From Polaribacter cellanae (GTDB taxonomy: Bacteria > Bacteroidota > Bacteroidia > Flavobacteriales > Flavobacteriaceae), in the NCBI RefSeq assembly GCF_017569185.1, contig NZ_CP071869.1:1974001-2038000 (forward strand): 64,000 nucleotides of DNA, in the 5' to 3' direction. Under the pieces are notes generated by a model, which was given only the letters and a program-made list of their open reading frames with translations, made no database searches and had not been told where the DNA came from. Positions 17,688 to 26,484 of the stretch are shown in pieces (the stretch's first letter is position 1; each line of letters starts with the position of its first letter). The position numbers were made by a program, and so were the translations under genes.

Positions 17688-17745
17688 TAATTCTTAATAG
17701 TCCTTTTTATGGACACAAAATTTGTTGTTGTATTTTAGTATCCGA

Positions 17746-19515
17746 ATGAAGAATTTGTTAGATAACATATTAAACCCCGAAGATTTAAGAAAATTAAATC
17801 CCGAGAAATTGCCACAATTAGCCAAAGAATTGCGTGCATTTATTATTGATATTGTTGCTGCAAAAGAAGGGCATTTAGGAGCTAGTTTGGGGGTTGTAGA
17901 ATTAACAATTGCGCTCCATTATTTATTTGATACACCAAACGATTTGTTAGTTTGGGATGTAGGACACCAGGCTTATGGACATAAAATTTTAACTGGAAGA
18001 AAAGAAATTTTTCATACCAACAGGCAATTTGGTGGCATTGCTGGTTTTCCGTCAAGAAAAGAAAGTAAATTTGATGCTTTTGGTGTGGGGCATTCATCTA
18101 CTTCTATTTCTGCTGCTTTAGGTATGGCAATTGCATCTAACTTAAAAGGAGAAACAAAAAAGCATCATATTGCAGTTATTGGAGATGCTTCTATTGCAAG
18201 TGGAATGGCTTTTGAAGCGTTGAATCATGCAGGAGTTTCCAAAGCAAATTTGTTAATTATTCTAAATGATAATGCGATTGGAATTGACCCTTCTGTTGGA
18301 GCTTTAAAGGAGTATTTAACAAAAGTAAAAACAGATCGAAAATTAGCAGCTCAAAATAATATTATAAAGGCTTTAAATTTCGATTATTCTGGACCAATTG
18401 ACGGACATAATTTACCAAAAATCCTATCAGAATTAAAACGTTTAAAATCTGTAAAAGGTCCTAAATTTTTACATATAATTACCACAAAAGGAAAAGGTTT
18501 ACAGCAAGCTGAAGAAGATCAAGTAACGTATCATGCGCCAGGGAAATTTGATAAAATTTCTGGAGAACGTATTAAAAAAGAAGCTAGTTTATACACAAAA
18601 TACCAAGATATTTTTGGAAAAACATTGGTAGAATTGGCAGAAAAAAATGATAAAATTGTTGGAGTTACACCAGCAATGCTTACAGGAAGTTCTTTAAAAT
18701 TTATGTTCGATAAATTTCCAAAAAGAACTTTCGATGTTGGTATTGCAGAACAACATGCAGTTACTTTGGCTGCAGGAATGGCTACCCAAGGTTTAGTTGT
18801 TTTTTGCAATATTTATTCTACATTTTTACAACGTGCTTACGATCAAGTAATACACGATGTTGCTTTGCAAAATTTACCTGTAGTTTTCTGTTTAGATAGA
18901 GCTGGATTGGTGGGCGAAGATGGCGCAACACATCATGGAGTTTTCGATTTGGCTTATTTACGTTGCATTCCTAATTTAATTGTGTTTGCACCCAGCAATG
19001 AAATTGAACTGAGAAACATATTGTTTACAGCTCAAAAAGGATTGGAAAATCCGATTGCGATTCGCTATCCAAGAGGAACTGGAAAATTATTAGATTGGCA
19101 AAAACCTTTCGAAGAAATTAAAATTGGAACAGGAGTTTGTTTGCAAAAAGGAAACAAAATTGCAATTCTAACCATTGGAACTATTGCAAGCAATATTACA
19201 GAAGCCTTAGAACTAATTTCGGAAAAAGCCCTTTTTTCTCATTATGATATGCGTTTTGTAAAACCTTTGGATAAAAACCTATTGGAAGAAATTTTTGCAA
19301 ACCACACTTCCATAATTACTGTGGAAGATGGGGTTATAAAAGGTGGATTTGGTTCTGCTATCTTGGAGTTTGCTTCAGAAAATAATTATCAACATAAAAT
19401 AAAAGTACTAGGTATTCCAGATAATTTTATTGAGCATGGAACTGTTTCTCAGTTACAATATACTATTGGTTTACATCCCAAAAGCTTATCTAATTTACTA
19501 AATTCTTATTCATAA
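17746..19515 (+). CDS. dxs: 1-deoxy-D-xylulose-5-phosphate synthase
   Basis: 589 residues from ATG 17746; a TTG 24 bp upstream is a poorer start. It condenses pyruvate with glyceraldehyde 3-phosphate, the first step of the MEP isoprenoid pathway. Domain I: GHLGASLGVVELTIALHYLF, VWDVGHQAYGHKILTGR and the thiamine-diphosphate motif GDASIASGMAFEALNHAG ending in NDN. Domain II: DVGIAEQHAVTLAAGMA (catalytic Glu) and DRAGLVGEDGATHHGVFD. Domain III ends with VTVEDG-type and HG segments. It is slightly shorter than the E. coli enzyme, as is common in Flavobacteria. It converges on the T9SS BNR gene with a 13-bp gap. Confidence 0.97.
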   Translation: MKNLLDNILNPEDLRKLNPEKLPQLAKELRAFIIDIVAAKEGHLGASLGVVELTIALHYLFDTPNDLLVWDVGHQAYGHKILTGRKEIFHTNRQFGGIAGFPSRKESKFDAFGVGHSSTSISAALGMAIASNLKGETKKHHIAVIGDASIASGMAFEALNHAGVSKANLLIILNDNAIGIDPSVGALKEYLTKVKTDRKLAAQNNIIKALNFDYSGPIDGHNLPKILSELKRLKSVKGPKFLHIITTKGKGLQQAEEDQVTYHAPGKFDKISGERIKKEASLYTKYQDIFGKTLVELAEKNDKIVGVTPAMLTGSSLKFMFDKFPKRTFDVGIAEQHAVTLAAGMATQGLVVFCNIYSTFLQRAYDQVIHDVALQNLPVVFCLDRAGLVGEDGATHHGVFDLAYLRCIPNLIVFAPSNEIELRNILFTAQKGLENPIAIRYPRGTGKLLDWQKPFEEIKIGTGVCLQKGNKIAILTIGTIASNITEALELISEKALFSHYDMRFVKPLDKNLLEEIFANHTSIITVEDGVIKGGFGSAILEFASENNYQHKIKVLGIPDNFIEHGTVSQLQYTIGLHPKSLSNLLNSYS

Positions 19516-19528
19516 AATAGTTTAGAAA

Positions 19529-22243
19529 CTATTCTATAATAATTTTATTTGATGATTTTTTATTGTTTTCATCAACAACATTTACAATATAAATTCCTGC
19601 ATTTAGGTTTACAGAAATTTCTTGTTTTTCTTGAGAAGTAAAATCAAGATTTGTTTTGTAAACTTGTTTTCCAGAAATATCAAAAACCCTCACCTTTGAT
19701 TTTCCTAAACTGTTTTTTGCAAATAGTGTAAAATTACCATTTGAAATTGTAGGATAAATTGTAAAAGCCTTTGTTTTTGCAAGTACATCGTTAATTGAAG
19801 CAGGTGCTGCAGTAAAATTACTTGTAAACATTCCTCTACCATGTGTTGCGGCTAAAATTAAATTATCTGAGGCTCTATATTGTAACATATCTACTCTAAC
19901 ATTTCCCATGTTTGTAGATGCTGGTTCCCAAACGATACTAGAAGCTGGTGCTTTTTTAATGTTCTTGGTTTTCCAAACACCTACTTCTGTTGCTAAAATT
20001 ACTTCTTTTCTATTTAAGGGATTAAATAAAGCCCATCTTACAGGAATATCTGGTAAATTTCCTTCAACATTTGTCCAATTTGCACCTCCATCAACTGTGT
20101 ACCAAACACTTAAAATACCGTAATTAGAGTATGTTAGTAAAATTTCGTTATCTGTTGCCCCAAACTCTATACAAGAAACACTTCCATTAACGCCTACTGG
20201 AGTTGATACATTCGAAAAAGTTTCATTTTGCGAATCGAATTTTACAATTTTACCAAAAGAGGTTCCAAAAAATACTTGTCTTTGATTGTTGTTGTGGGGT
20301 GAAACTCTAATGTGAGTTGCAACTGCTCCATTAAATAAATTACTTTGAATGGAATCTGTTACTCCTAAAAATTTTTGATCATCTCCTTGGTTTTCATAAT
20401 CTGCCTTTAAAGTTGCTCTAGTTATTATGTTAGGGCTGTCATAGGAGTAAAAAATATTATTAACATCATCGTAGTCTGATGCGTTGATAAAACTACCACT
20501 TTTATCGTTGTTAATTAAACTAGTATATTTTGGTGAACCATTAGAATAATCATATAAATAGGTTACATTATTTTGTGTAGATGCCAAATAGTAAATTCCT
20601 CTTACACTATTTGTTGCTGTTTGATCGATAAAACAAAAACCGCCATCTCCTCCTAGCAACTCTGATGTTGAACTTATATTTGGTTCATTAAAATAGCTGG
20701 TACCATTATCTTGTGCACCTCCTAAAAAGCCATTTTCATTTACGGGATCAATTGCTCCTGAATAGAATTGAGTAATGTTAAAATTTAAATTTCTAGGAAC
20801 AAAACCTGTGGTTGTTTGTGTTAAAGAATTATTAGGCGAATAGAAAATACCTCCATCTGTGGCTACTAGCAATTCATTTTTATTAGGTCTAAAAATAATA
20901 TTATGAATATCTGCATGTACAATACTTACAGAATTATCGTAATAACTTTCCCAGCTTGATGTTTTTATCCAAGTGGTGCCACCATCGTTACTTTTAAAGG
21001 TATTAACACCACCAACGTAAAGTTTTTTTGAGTCTGTTGGATCTACACTTATAATTAAATCGTACCAAGCTTGGCCTCTTGTAAAATCTTTATCTGGTAT
21101 TGTTGCATCTCCAGAGTCTGCTGGTTCTGGTAAATTCGACCAAGTTGTTCCTGCATTTTCTGTTTTTACAATTTCACCCAAACCAGATACCTTCCCTGTA
21201 TTATTTGAATTAGGAACTTCTGCTGTTATAAGAGCATAAACAATTTTGGTGCTAGATTTTGCAGTAGATAACTCAACTCTACCTGGTGAATTTAATGATG
21301 AAGTGTATTTAGATACCCAAGTAACCCCATCTGAAGATGAAAGAATTGAACCAGTTGCATTACCTGCCCAAATAGTGCCATCTGCAGCAAGTTCTAAATC
21401 TCTTATAGGATCATCTAAAGAAACGGTCCATGTTGCACCACCATCTACAGATCTAAATACATCTGTGCCAGAAGAATTAATACCATCTAAATCTCTCATT
21501 GCTGCATAAATAACACCTGTTGCACCACCTTCATTACGAACAACAATATCAAATACCTGTTCAAAATCTACTGTAGTTGCTAAATTATTCCATGTTACAC
21601 CACCATCTGTACTTTTCCATATACCTGCTCCATTTACAGCATCTGAGTTGCCCCAACCTTCTCCTGTACCAATATAAAAAGTATTTGTTTGTACTGGGTC
21701 GTAAGCCATCGCAGAAATAGCAAAATTAGACATTTCTGGATTTACTTGTTCCCAAGGAGAATTTTCATTTGTTATATCGTTATTTTTCCAGATTCCTCCA
21801 CTAACTCCTCCTGCAAAAACTCTTTTATCTGTTGCATCATTAGGATCGAACATTAATGCACGAACTCTACCAGATACTGTTTTAGGGCCTCTAGAGCTCC
21901 AATTAAGGGTCGAATTAGTGCTTTTTTTTAAGAAATTATTTTTATTTCTTTTTTTTGAATAATTAATAGCGCTTACCAACCTGTCTTGATGTAATTTTTT
22001 TGTTTTAGGATCTACCGTTCTTAAAAAATCTTGTTCAAAAGCCAAATCTGGGCGGTCTTTTTTCGCTATGGACTTTAATTCTTTTCTGTTTAAACTAGTT
22101 CTCTTAGCATAAGGGTGGTTTTGAATATACTCTGTATATTCTCTATGGTTTTTTTCTAAATCGGTTTCTTTGTTTTTAAGTATGCTAATGGTTAGAATTA
22201 CACCTACAGTAATTAAAGTGAATATATAGTATTTTCTTGTCAT
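19529..22243 (-). CDS. T9SS-exported BNR/sortilin-like beta-propeller protein
   Basis: 904 residues. An N-terminal hydrophobic segment (about 5-22) acts as a signal or anchor. From about residue 110 to 800 there are repeated BNR/Asp-box motifs (KSTDGGVTW, RSVDGGATW, KSNDGGTTW, YTVDGGANW), as in VPS10/sortilin-like and sialidase-type propellers. The last 80 residues form a Por_secretion type A sorting domain: FTIYPTISNGNFTLF, KVRVFDISGKQVY and LNAGIYIVNVV. In Bacteroidota this tail directs export through the type IX system, whose translocon gene sprA is in this window. No catalytic residues are recognised. It is probably a cell-surface or secreted protein. Confidence 0.9.
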   Translation of the reverse strand: MTRKYYIFTLITVGVILTISILKNKETDLEKNHREYTEYIQNHPYAKRTSLNRKELKSIAKKDRPDLAFEQDFLRTVDPKTKKLHQDRLVSAINYSKKRNKNNFLKKSTNSTLNWSSRGPKTVSGRVRALMFDPNDATDKRVFAGGVSGGIWKNNDITNENSPWEQVNPEMSNFAISAMAYDPVQTNTFYIGTGEGWGNSDAVNGAGIWKSTDGGVTWNNLATTVDFEQVFDIVVRNEGGATGVIYAAMRDLDGINSSGTDVFRSVDGGATWTVSLDDPIRDLELAADGTIWAGNATGSILSSSDGVTWVSKYTSSLNSPGRVELSTAKSSTKIVYALITAEVPNSNNTGKVSGLGEIVKTENAGTTWSNLPEPADSGDATIPDKDFTRGQAWYDLIISVDPTDSKKLYVGGVNTFKSNDGGTTWIKTSSWESYYDNSVSIVHADIHNIIFRPNKNELLVATDGGIFYSPNNSLTQTTTGFVPRNLNFNITQFYSGAIDPVNENGFLGGAQDNGTSYFNEPNISSTSELLGGDGGFCFIDQTATNSVRGIYYLASTQNNVTYLYDYSNGSPKYTSLINNDKSGSFINASDYDDVNNIFYSYDSPNIITRATLKADYENQGDDQKFLGVTDSIQSNLFNGAVATHIRVSPHNNNQRQVFFGTSFGKIVKFDSQNETFSNVSTPVGVNGSVSCIEFGATDNEILLTYSNYGILSVWYTVDGGANWTNVEGNLPDIPVRWALFNPLNRKEVILATEVGVWKTKNIKKAPASSIVWEPASTNMGNVRVDMLQYRASDNLILAATHGRGMFTSNFTAAPASINDVLAKTKAFTIYPTISNGNFTLFAKNSLGKSKVRVFDISGKQVYKTNLDFTSQEKQEISVNLNAGIYIVNVVDENNKKSSNKIIIE

Positions 22244-22287
22244 TTTTTTTCTTTTAGAGAACCTAAATTTAGTATTAATTAATAACT

Positions 22288-23628
22288 CTAAATAATATTT
22301 CCTGTTATTTTTTTGTGCATTCGTATTGCGTAACTATCTGATATTCTGGAAACATAACTACATACCTGCATAATTCTGCTATATAGATTTGTATTTTCTG
22401 TTTGATATTCTTTTGGTAAAAGGTGCAAGACTAGATTGTCGAAATTAGATGCATTTCCATCGAACTTATTATTTAATGCCGTTACAAATACGTCTAATAA
22501 ATCGGCTATAATTCGATAACCTGCGACTTCTTTTTCTATAACCTCTGTACTTCTGTAAATTTTATCTATACTTATTTTTATTATGTCGTTAATTTGTGCC
22601 TCATACTTACATTTGTCTAACAAAGACTTCTCGAAAGTACCATTTAATATGGCTTCTTCGTTTTTTAAAAAAATGTCTACAGCCTCGTTAATTAAAACGC
22701 CAATTGCCAATGCTCTTAAATAACTTATACGATCTGTTTTATGTTTTAGTGAGTGGTATTTTTTAGAATCTATGGTGTCTTTTACTAGCTTTATCATGTA
22801 TTCTAAAGCATAATCTTCTTCTATTAAACCAAGATTTATTCCGTCTTCGAAATCGATAATGGTGTAGCAAATATCGTCTGCAGCTTCTACTAAATAAGCT
22901 AATGGATGTCTGTAATAAGAAAGGTTTTCTGTAATCGTTTTTTTCTTTATGCCCAAATCTTTAACTACTTCTAAAAAGGCTTCTTTTTCTGATTGAAAAA
23001 AGCCGTATTTTTTATCTACAATGTGTTTTGTAGGTTTCTTTGGAAGACTTTCTTTCGGATATTTTAAAAATGCACCTAATGTCGCGTAACTTAATCTTAA
23101 GCCACCAGAAATACCTTCTCTGGATTCTGTTAAAATTTTAAATCCGTTGGCATTTCCTTCGAAATCTATTAAATCTTGATATTCTTTTTCTCTTAAATCG
23201 TTTTTATATTTTGCTCCTTTTCCTGTTTTAAAATACTCGCCAATGGCTTTTTCTCCTGAATGCCCAAAAGGCGGATTTCCAATATCGTGCATTACAGATG
23301 CTGCTGCTACAATGGCACCAAAATCGTTAAATGTGTAACCTAATTCTACTAAGTTTGGGTGGCGTTCTAACAACACTTTTCCAACTCTTCTACCTAAAGT
23401 TCTACCTACTACAGATACTTCTAAGCTATGGGTTAATCTTGTGTGCACAAAATCGGTTTCCGATAATGGAATTACTTGTGTTTTATCTTGCAGACTTCTA
23501 AATGCGGATGAAAATATAATTCTATCGAAATCTACATCGAAACCTAAACGTGTTTCGTCTTGTGCTATTCTTGGGCGTTTTTGTGTGTCGCCAAAGCGTT
23601 TTAAAGATAGGAGTTGTTCCCAGTTCAT
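22288..23628 (-). CDS. dgt: dGTP triphosphohydrolase (Dgt/HD superfamily)
   Basis: 446 residues. Hydrolyses dGTP (or other dNTPs) to the deoxynucleoside and triphosphate. The N-terminal RPRIAQDETRLGFDVDFDRIIFSSAFRSLQDKTQV and HTRLTHSLEVS carry the first His ligand; SVMHDIGNPPFGHSGE is the HD pair; a downstream Asp lies in VEAADDICYTIIDFEDG. The length fits the dGTPase group. Start ATG at 23628, 14 bp after the lipoprotein gene upstream; the T9SS BNR gene begins 45 bp downstream. A loose three-gene minus-strand unit is plausible. nrdA/nrdB nearby also act on dNTP pools, but are separated by a terminator. Confidence 0.95.
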   Translation of the reverse strand: MNWEQLLSLKRFGDTQKRPRIAQDETRLGFDVDFDRIIFSSAFRSLQDKTQVIPLSETDFVHTRLTHSLEVSVVGRTLGRRVGKVLLERHPNLVELGYTFNDFGAIVAAASVMHDIGNPPFGHSGEKAIGEYFKTGKGAKYKNDLREKEYQDLIDFEGNANGFKILTESREGISGGLRLSYATLGAFLKYPKESLPKKPTKHIVDKKYGFFQSEKEAFLEVVKDLGIKKKTITENLSYYRHPLAYLVEAADDICYTIIDFEDGINLGLIEEDYALEYMIKLVKDTIDSKKYHSLKHKTDRISYLRALAIGVLINEAVDIFLKNEEAILNGTFEKSLLDKCKYEAQINDIIKISIDKIYRSTEVIEKEVAGYRIIADLLDVFVTALNNKFDGNASNFDNLVLHLLPKEYQTENTNLYSRIMQVCSYVSRISDSYAIRMHKKITGNII

Positions 23629-23641
23629 TTTTTATTTTTAA

Positions 23642-24397
23642 TTATTCAACCGAATCAAATTTTGATAAATCAATTAAATTAGATTTCTGTTTAGAAGTAT
23701 TAAATTCTTTTAAAGTATGTGAATTAAATAAATTCGGTGTTTCTATTAAATATGATTTACATTCTAAAATTAAGCCAGATAAATTAGATTTTCTCTTTAA
23801 CTTCAAAAAATCGTAGTGATTAAAAGGGAATTTATACAAATCAGAAACATATAATTCTGATATATTCACATATGTATCATAAGAACCAATTCTTGTTTCC
23901 GTTATTATTAATTTATATCCTTCAATATTATTAATTATCTTTTTATCATTTTTGTCTACCTTAATGTCATAAGAAGTATCCCAAGTTTTGTAAAGGCTGT
24001 CCATTTTAGAAATATATTTTCTCTTAAATCTCCCTTTTTTCCAATCTACATATTTTGTGAAAGTTTTAGGGATAAATATCGTTTCCTGCTCAACAGTATT
24101 TATAATAACTGTATCATTTATAAAAAAATAATTTTCTTCAAATGATAAATCTTTAAATTTATTTAATGCTTTTAAGGAACCTGCAATAAGACCCTTTACC
24201 ATTAAACTATCCTCTTTTGTTTCTGCCTCCTCGTACATTTTTTCAAGTTCATTTGATAATTCTTTCTGATCAGCATTAACTTTGAAATTATACGATATAA
24301 AACCATCTTTTAATACTTTATCACTATCACTTTTCATATTTTGAGATTTACAACCAAACACGAACAGTGTTATTAAAAGAATAACTATATTTTTCAT
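23642..24397 (-). CDS. lipoprotein with GLPGLI-like pattern
   Basis: 251 residues from the ATG at 24397, where the lipoprotein signal MKNIVILLITLFVFGCKSQ begins; an upstream ATG at 24430 adds 11 residues before the signal and is less likely. The lipobox FVFGC predicts a lipid-anchored protein. The C-terminal half (NNIEGYKLIITE, YVSDLYKFPFNHYDFL, SNLSGLILE) follows the layout of the Bacteroidota GLPGLI family, with NLSGLILE at the place of GLPGLILE. That is a pattern-level resemblance. No function is known. It lies 13 bp upstream of dgt on the same strand. Confidence 0.75.
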   Translation of the reverse strand: MKNIVILLITLFVFGCKSQNMKSDSDKVLKDGFISYNFKVNADQKELSNELEKMYEEAETKEDSLMVKGLIAGSLKALNKFKDLSFEENYFFINDTVIINTVEQETIFIPKTFTKYVDWKKGRFKRKYISKMDSLYKTWDTSYDIKVDKNDKKIINNIEGYKLIITETRIGSYDTYVNISELYVSDLYKFPFNHYDFLKLKRKSNLSGLILECKSYLIETPNLFNSHTLKEFNTSKQKSNLIDLSKFDSVE

Positions 24398-24531
24398 AAA
24401 TATTTTTTTTAAAAAAATTATACTCTTCAATTAGAGAAAAATCCTACAAGTTGCACGAAAATACAAAAAAAAAATACTTAATTAAATTTCTAAAAATTTT
24501 AGGAATAGCAAAAAGCATTTAAAAAAGATAT

Positions 24532-24614
24532 GAGCCCTGATTGAAGCATTTGTTTGAGTTCTTTTTTGCTCTTTTTAGCAAAAAAAAGCGAATGCGTAAA
24601 GCTGAAAATAGCTC
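24532..24614 (+). ncRNA. candidate structured RNA (Flavo-1-like nested hairpin)
   Basis: Three nested helices: outer GAGC/GCTC, middle GCATTTG/CGAATGC (one G-T), and apical CTTTTTTGCT/AGCAAAAAAG with a 6-base loop. The single-stranded parts, CCTGATTGAA on the 5' side and a purine-rich segment on the 3' side, resemble an intergenic motif I remember from many Flavobacteria, possibly the Flavo-1 class; I could not check. A hairpin terminator follows at 24620-24649. No good promoter box was found directly upstream. It lies between nrdA and the lipoprotein gene. Confidence 0.6.
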
Positions 24615-24619
24615 CACAA

Positions 24620-24649
24620 AAAAAGAGAAACATTACTGCTTCTCTTTTT
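24620..24649. terminator. bidirectional hairpin terminator after nrdA
   Basis: AAAAAGAGAA / TTCTCTTTTT, a 10-bp perfect stem with a 10-base loop, flanked by T-runs on both strands. It can end nrdA on the minus strand and the candidate RNA on the plus strand. Confidence 0.88.
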
Positions 24650-24671
24650 CTACGAACTTTTAATTTATTAG

Positions 24672-24692
24672 ATTCTGAAACAGGTTCAGAAT
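24672..24692. repeat. interspersed palindrome ATTCTGAA-N5-TTCAGAAT
   Basis: An 8-bp perfect stem followed by AACAAAG, 11 bp beyond the nrdA stop. It resembles a palindrome that I remember as common between genes of Flavobacteria (consensus near TCCTGAAACAAGTTCAGGA). Confidence 0.6.
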
Positions 24693-24702
24693 AACAAAGT
24701 TA

Positions 24703-26481
24703 TTATCCTTCACAAGAAGCACATTCTTTCTTTTGTTTGAATTTCTGTGCAGCGTTCATACTGTGTTGGTAATACATAGATTTTACACCTAATTTCCATG
24801 CGTTAATATATACTGCATTTACGTCTTTAATTGGCATATCTGGGTGCACCATTATATTAATAGATTGTCCTTGGTCGATATGATTTTGCCTATTTGCAGC
24901 TTGATAAACGATTACGTTTTGGTCGATTTCCGAGTACGTTCTAAACACATCTTTTTCTGCTTCTGTTAAGAAATCTAAATGCAATACAGAACCATCATTA
25001 TCGCGAATGCTCGTCCAAACTTCTTTGGTATTCTTCCCTTTTTCTTCTAAAACTTTTTCTAAAATTGGGTTTTTAATTGTTGTTTTAATTTTTGCGATAT
25101 CTTTTACGTAAATATTCGACCAAATTGGCTCAATTCCTTGAGAAACTTGTCCTAAAATAAATGCGGATGACGTTGTTGGTGCAATTGCATTTAAGGTTGT
25201 GTTACGTCTTCCATAGCCTTTTAAAACTGCTGGCTCTCCATATTCTTTTGCCATTTCTTCTGAAGCTTTGTAAGATTTTTCTTTAATTACTTTAAAGATT
25301 TCTGTATTTAAATTATACGCTTCTTGAGAGTCGAAGGCTAACATTTTAGATTGTAATAAAGAATGCCATCCTAAAGCTCCTAAACCTAATGCTCTATTTT
25401 CTTTTGCGAAATTATACGCTTTTTCCATAAAACGGAACGTAAATTGGTCGTCTCTGTCTTTTGAGTCTCTATAAACTTCTAATTTTGTAATGAATTCTTG
25501 CATTACTGCATCCAAGAAATAGGTAAGTGTTTCTACTGCGTCTGTATCTTTCCACTTATCGTAATGTAATAAGTTTACAGATGATAAACAGCAAACGAAA
25601 GACCAATCTTCATTTGATGGTAACATAATTTCTGTACACAAGTTACTTGCATAAATTTCGTGGTTTTTGTCTTTGTAAACATCAACTGTTCCATTATTTG
25701 CGTTGTCTCTAAATAATATATATGGATATCCTATTTCGCCTCTTCTTTGTAAAATTTTTGCCCAAATGCTTCTTTTTTCTACATCTCCAGCAATCATTTC
25801 TTCCATCCATTGGTTACCAACTGTAACTCCATGTGTTAATTCTTGAATTGGATTTCCTTCTGTTCCAATTTCTAAAAATTCTTTAATATCTGGATGATCT
25901 ACTGGTAAATAAGGGGAAAAACGACCTCTTCTTACGGAACCTTGACTAACAACATCGACCATTTTTTCAAAAAGTTGCATAATGTGCACAGAACCAGATG
26001 ACGAACCATTATTTTTTACTTCTGCGCCTCTTTCGCGCAATTTACCAAAATAACCAGAAGTTCCTCCTCCTAATTTAGACATCATACCAACTTCCGATTG
26101 CGAGAATAAAATATCTCCCATATCATCTGCAACATGACTTCCAAAACAACTAATTGGCAAACCTCTTTTCTTACCAAAATTCGACCAAATTGGCGATGCT
26201 AAAGAAAAGAACCCTGCTGCCATATATTTGTAAAACTTATCTGAAAAACCAGGTTTGTTTAATATTTTTTCTGCATTATCTGCGATTTCGCGAATTCTTT
26301 GCTCTGGAGTGGTGTCTCCTGTTAAATATCCCGACTCTAAAAATTTACGACTATTTTCTGTTAGCCATGTAATTTCAGGATCTTTCATATTATCAAGCAT
26401 TTCCTTTCTGGAAGCGTTTCTAACTTGAATTAATCTTTCGTGCTCTGTAAGTTCTGTAGTTTTTCTCGTTGTCTGGTTCAT
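24703..26481 (-). CDS. nrdA: class I ribonucleotide reductase alpha subunit without ATP-cone
   Basis: 592 residues, short for NrdA (E. coli about 760), because the N-terminal ATP-cone is absent. It reduces ribonucleoside diphosphates. Visible features: GYLTGDTTPEQRI, SCFGSHVADDMGDI (an active-site Cys), LGGGTSGYFGKLRERGAEVKNNGSSSG, the segment YASNLCTEIMLPSNEDWSFVCCLSSVNL with the N-x-C-x-E radical-site triad, GLGALGWH, and the C-terminal redox pair in ECASCEG. It starts 3 bp after nrdB. Overall activity control probably resides on the beta subunit, which carries the cone. A strong terminator follows at 24620-24649. Confidence 0.95.
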   Translation of the reverse strand: MNQTTRKTTELTEHERLIQVRNASRKEMLDNMKDPEITWLTENSRKFLESGYLTGDTTPEQRIREIADNAEKILNKPGFSDKFYKYMAAGFFSLASPIWSNFGKKRGLPISCFGSHVADDMGDILFSQSEVGMMSKLGGGTSGYFGKLRERGAEVKNNGSSSGSVHIMQLFEKMVDVVSQGSVRRGRFSPYLPVDHPDIKEFLEIGTEGNPIQELTHGVTVGNQWMEEMIAGDVEKRSIWAKILQRRGEIGYPYILFRDNANNGTVDVYKDKNHEIYASNLCTEIMLPSNEDWSFVCCLSSVNLLHYDKWKDTDAVETLTYFLDAVMQEFITKLEVYRDSKDRDDQFTFRFMEKAYNFAKENRALGLGALGWHSLLQSKMLAFDSQEAYNLNTEIFKVIKEKSYKASEEMAKEYGEPAVLKGYGRRNTTLNAIAPTTSSAFILGQVSQGIEPIWSNIYVKDIAKIKTTIKNPILEKVLEEKGKNTKEVWTSIRDNDGSVLHLDFLTEAEKDVFRTYSEIDQNVIVYQAANRQNHIDQGQSINIMVHPDMPIKDVNAVYINAWKLGVKSMYYQHSMNAAQKFKQKKECASCEG

Positions 26482-26484
26482 GGT

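Noticed and set aside
19516..19533. AATAGTTT/AAACTATT hairpin as dxs terminator
   Set aside because: Only an 8-bp A/T-rich stem with a 2-base loop and no T-run; too weak to annotate.
24703..26481. nrdA truncated at the N-terminus
   Set aside because: The missing part is the ATP-cone, which is present on nrdB; all catalytic segments of NrdA are intact.
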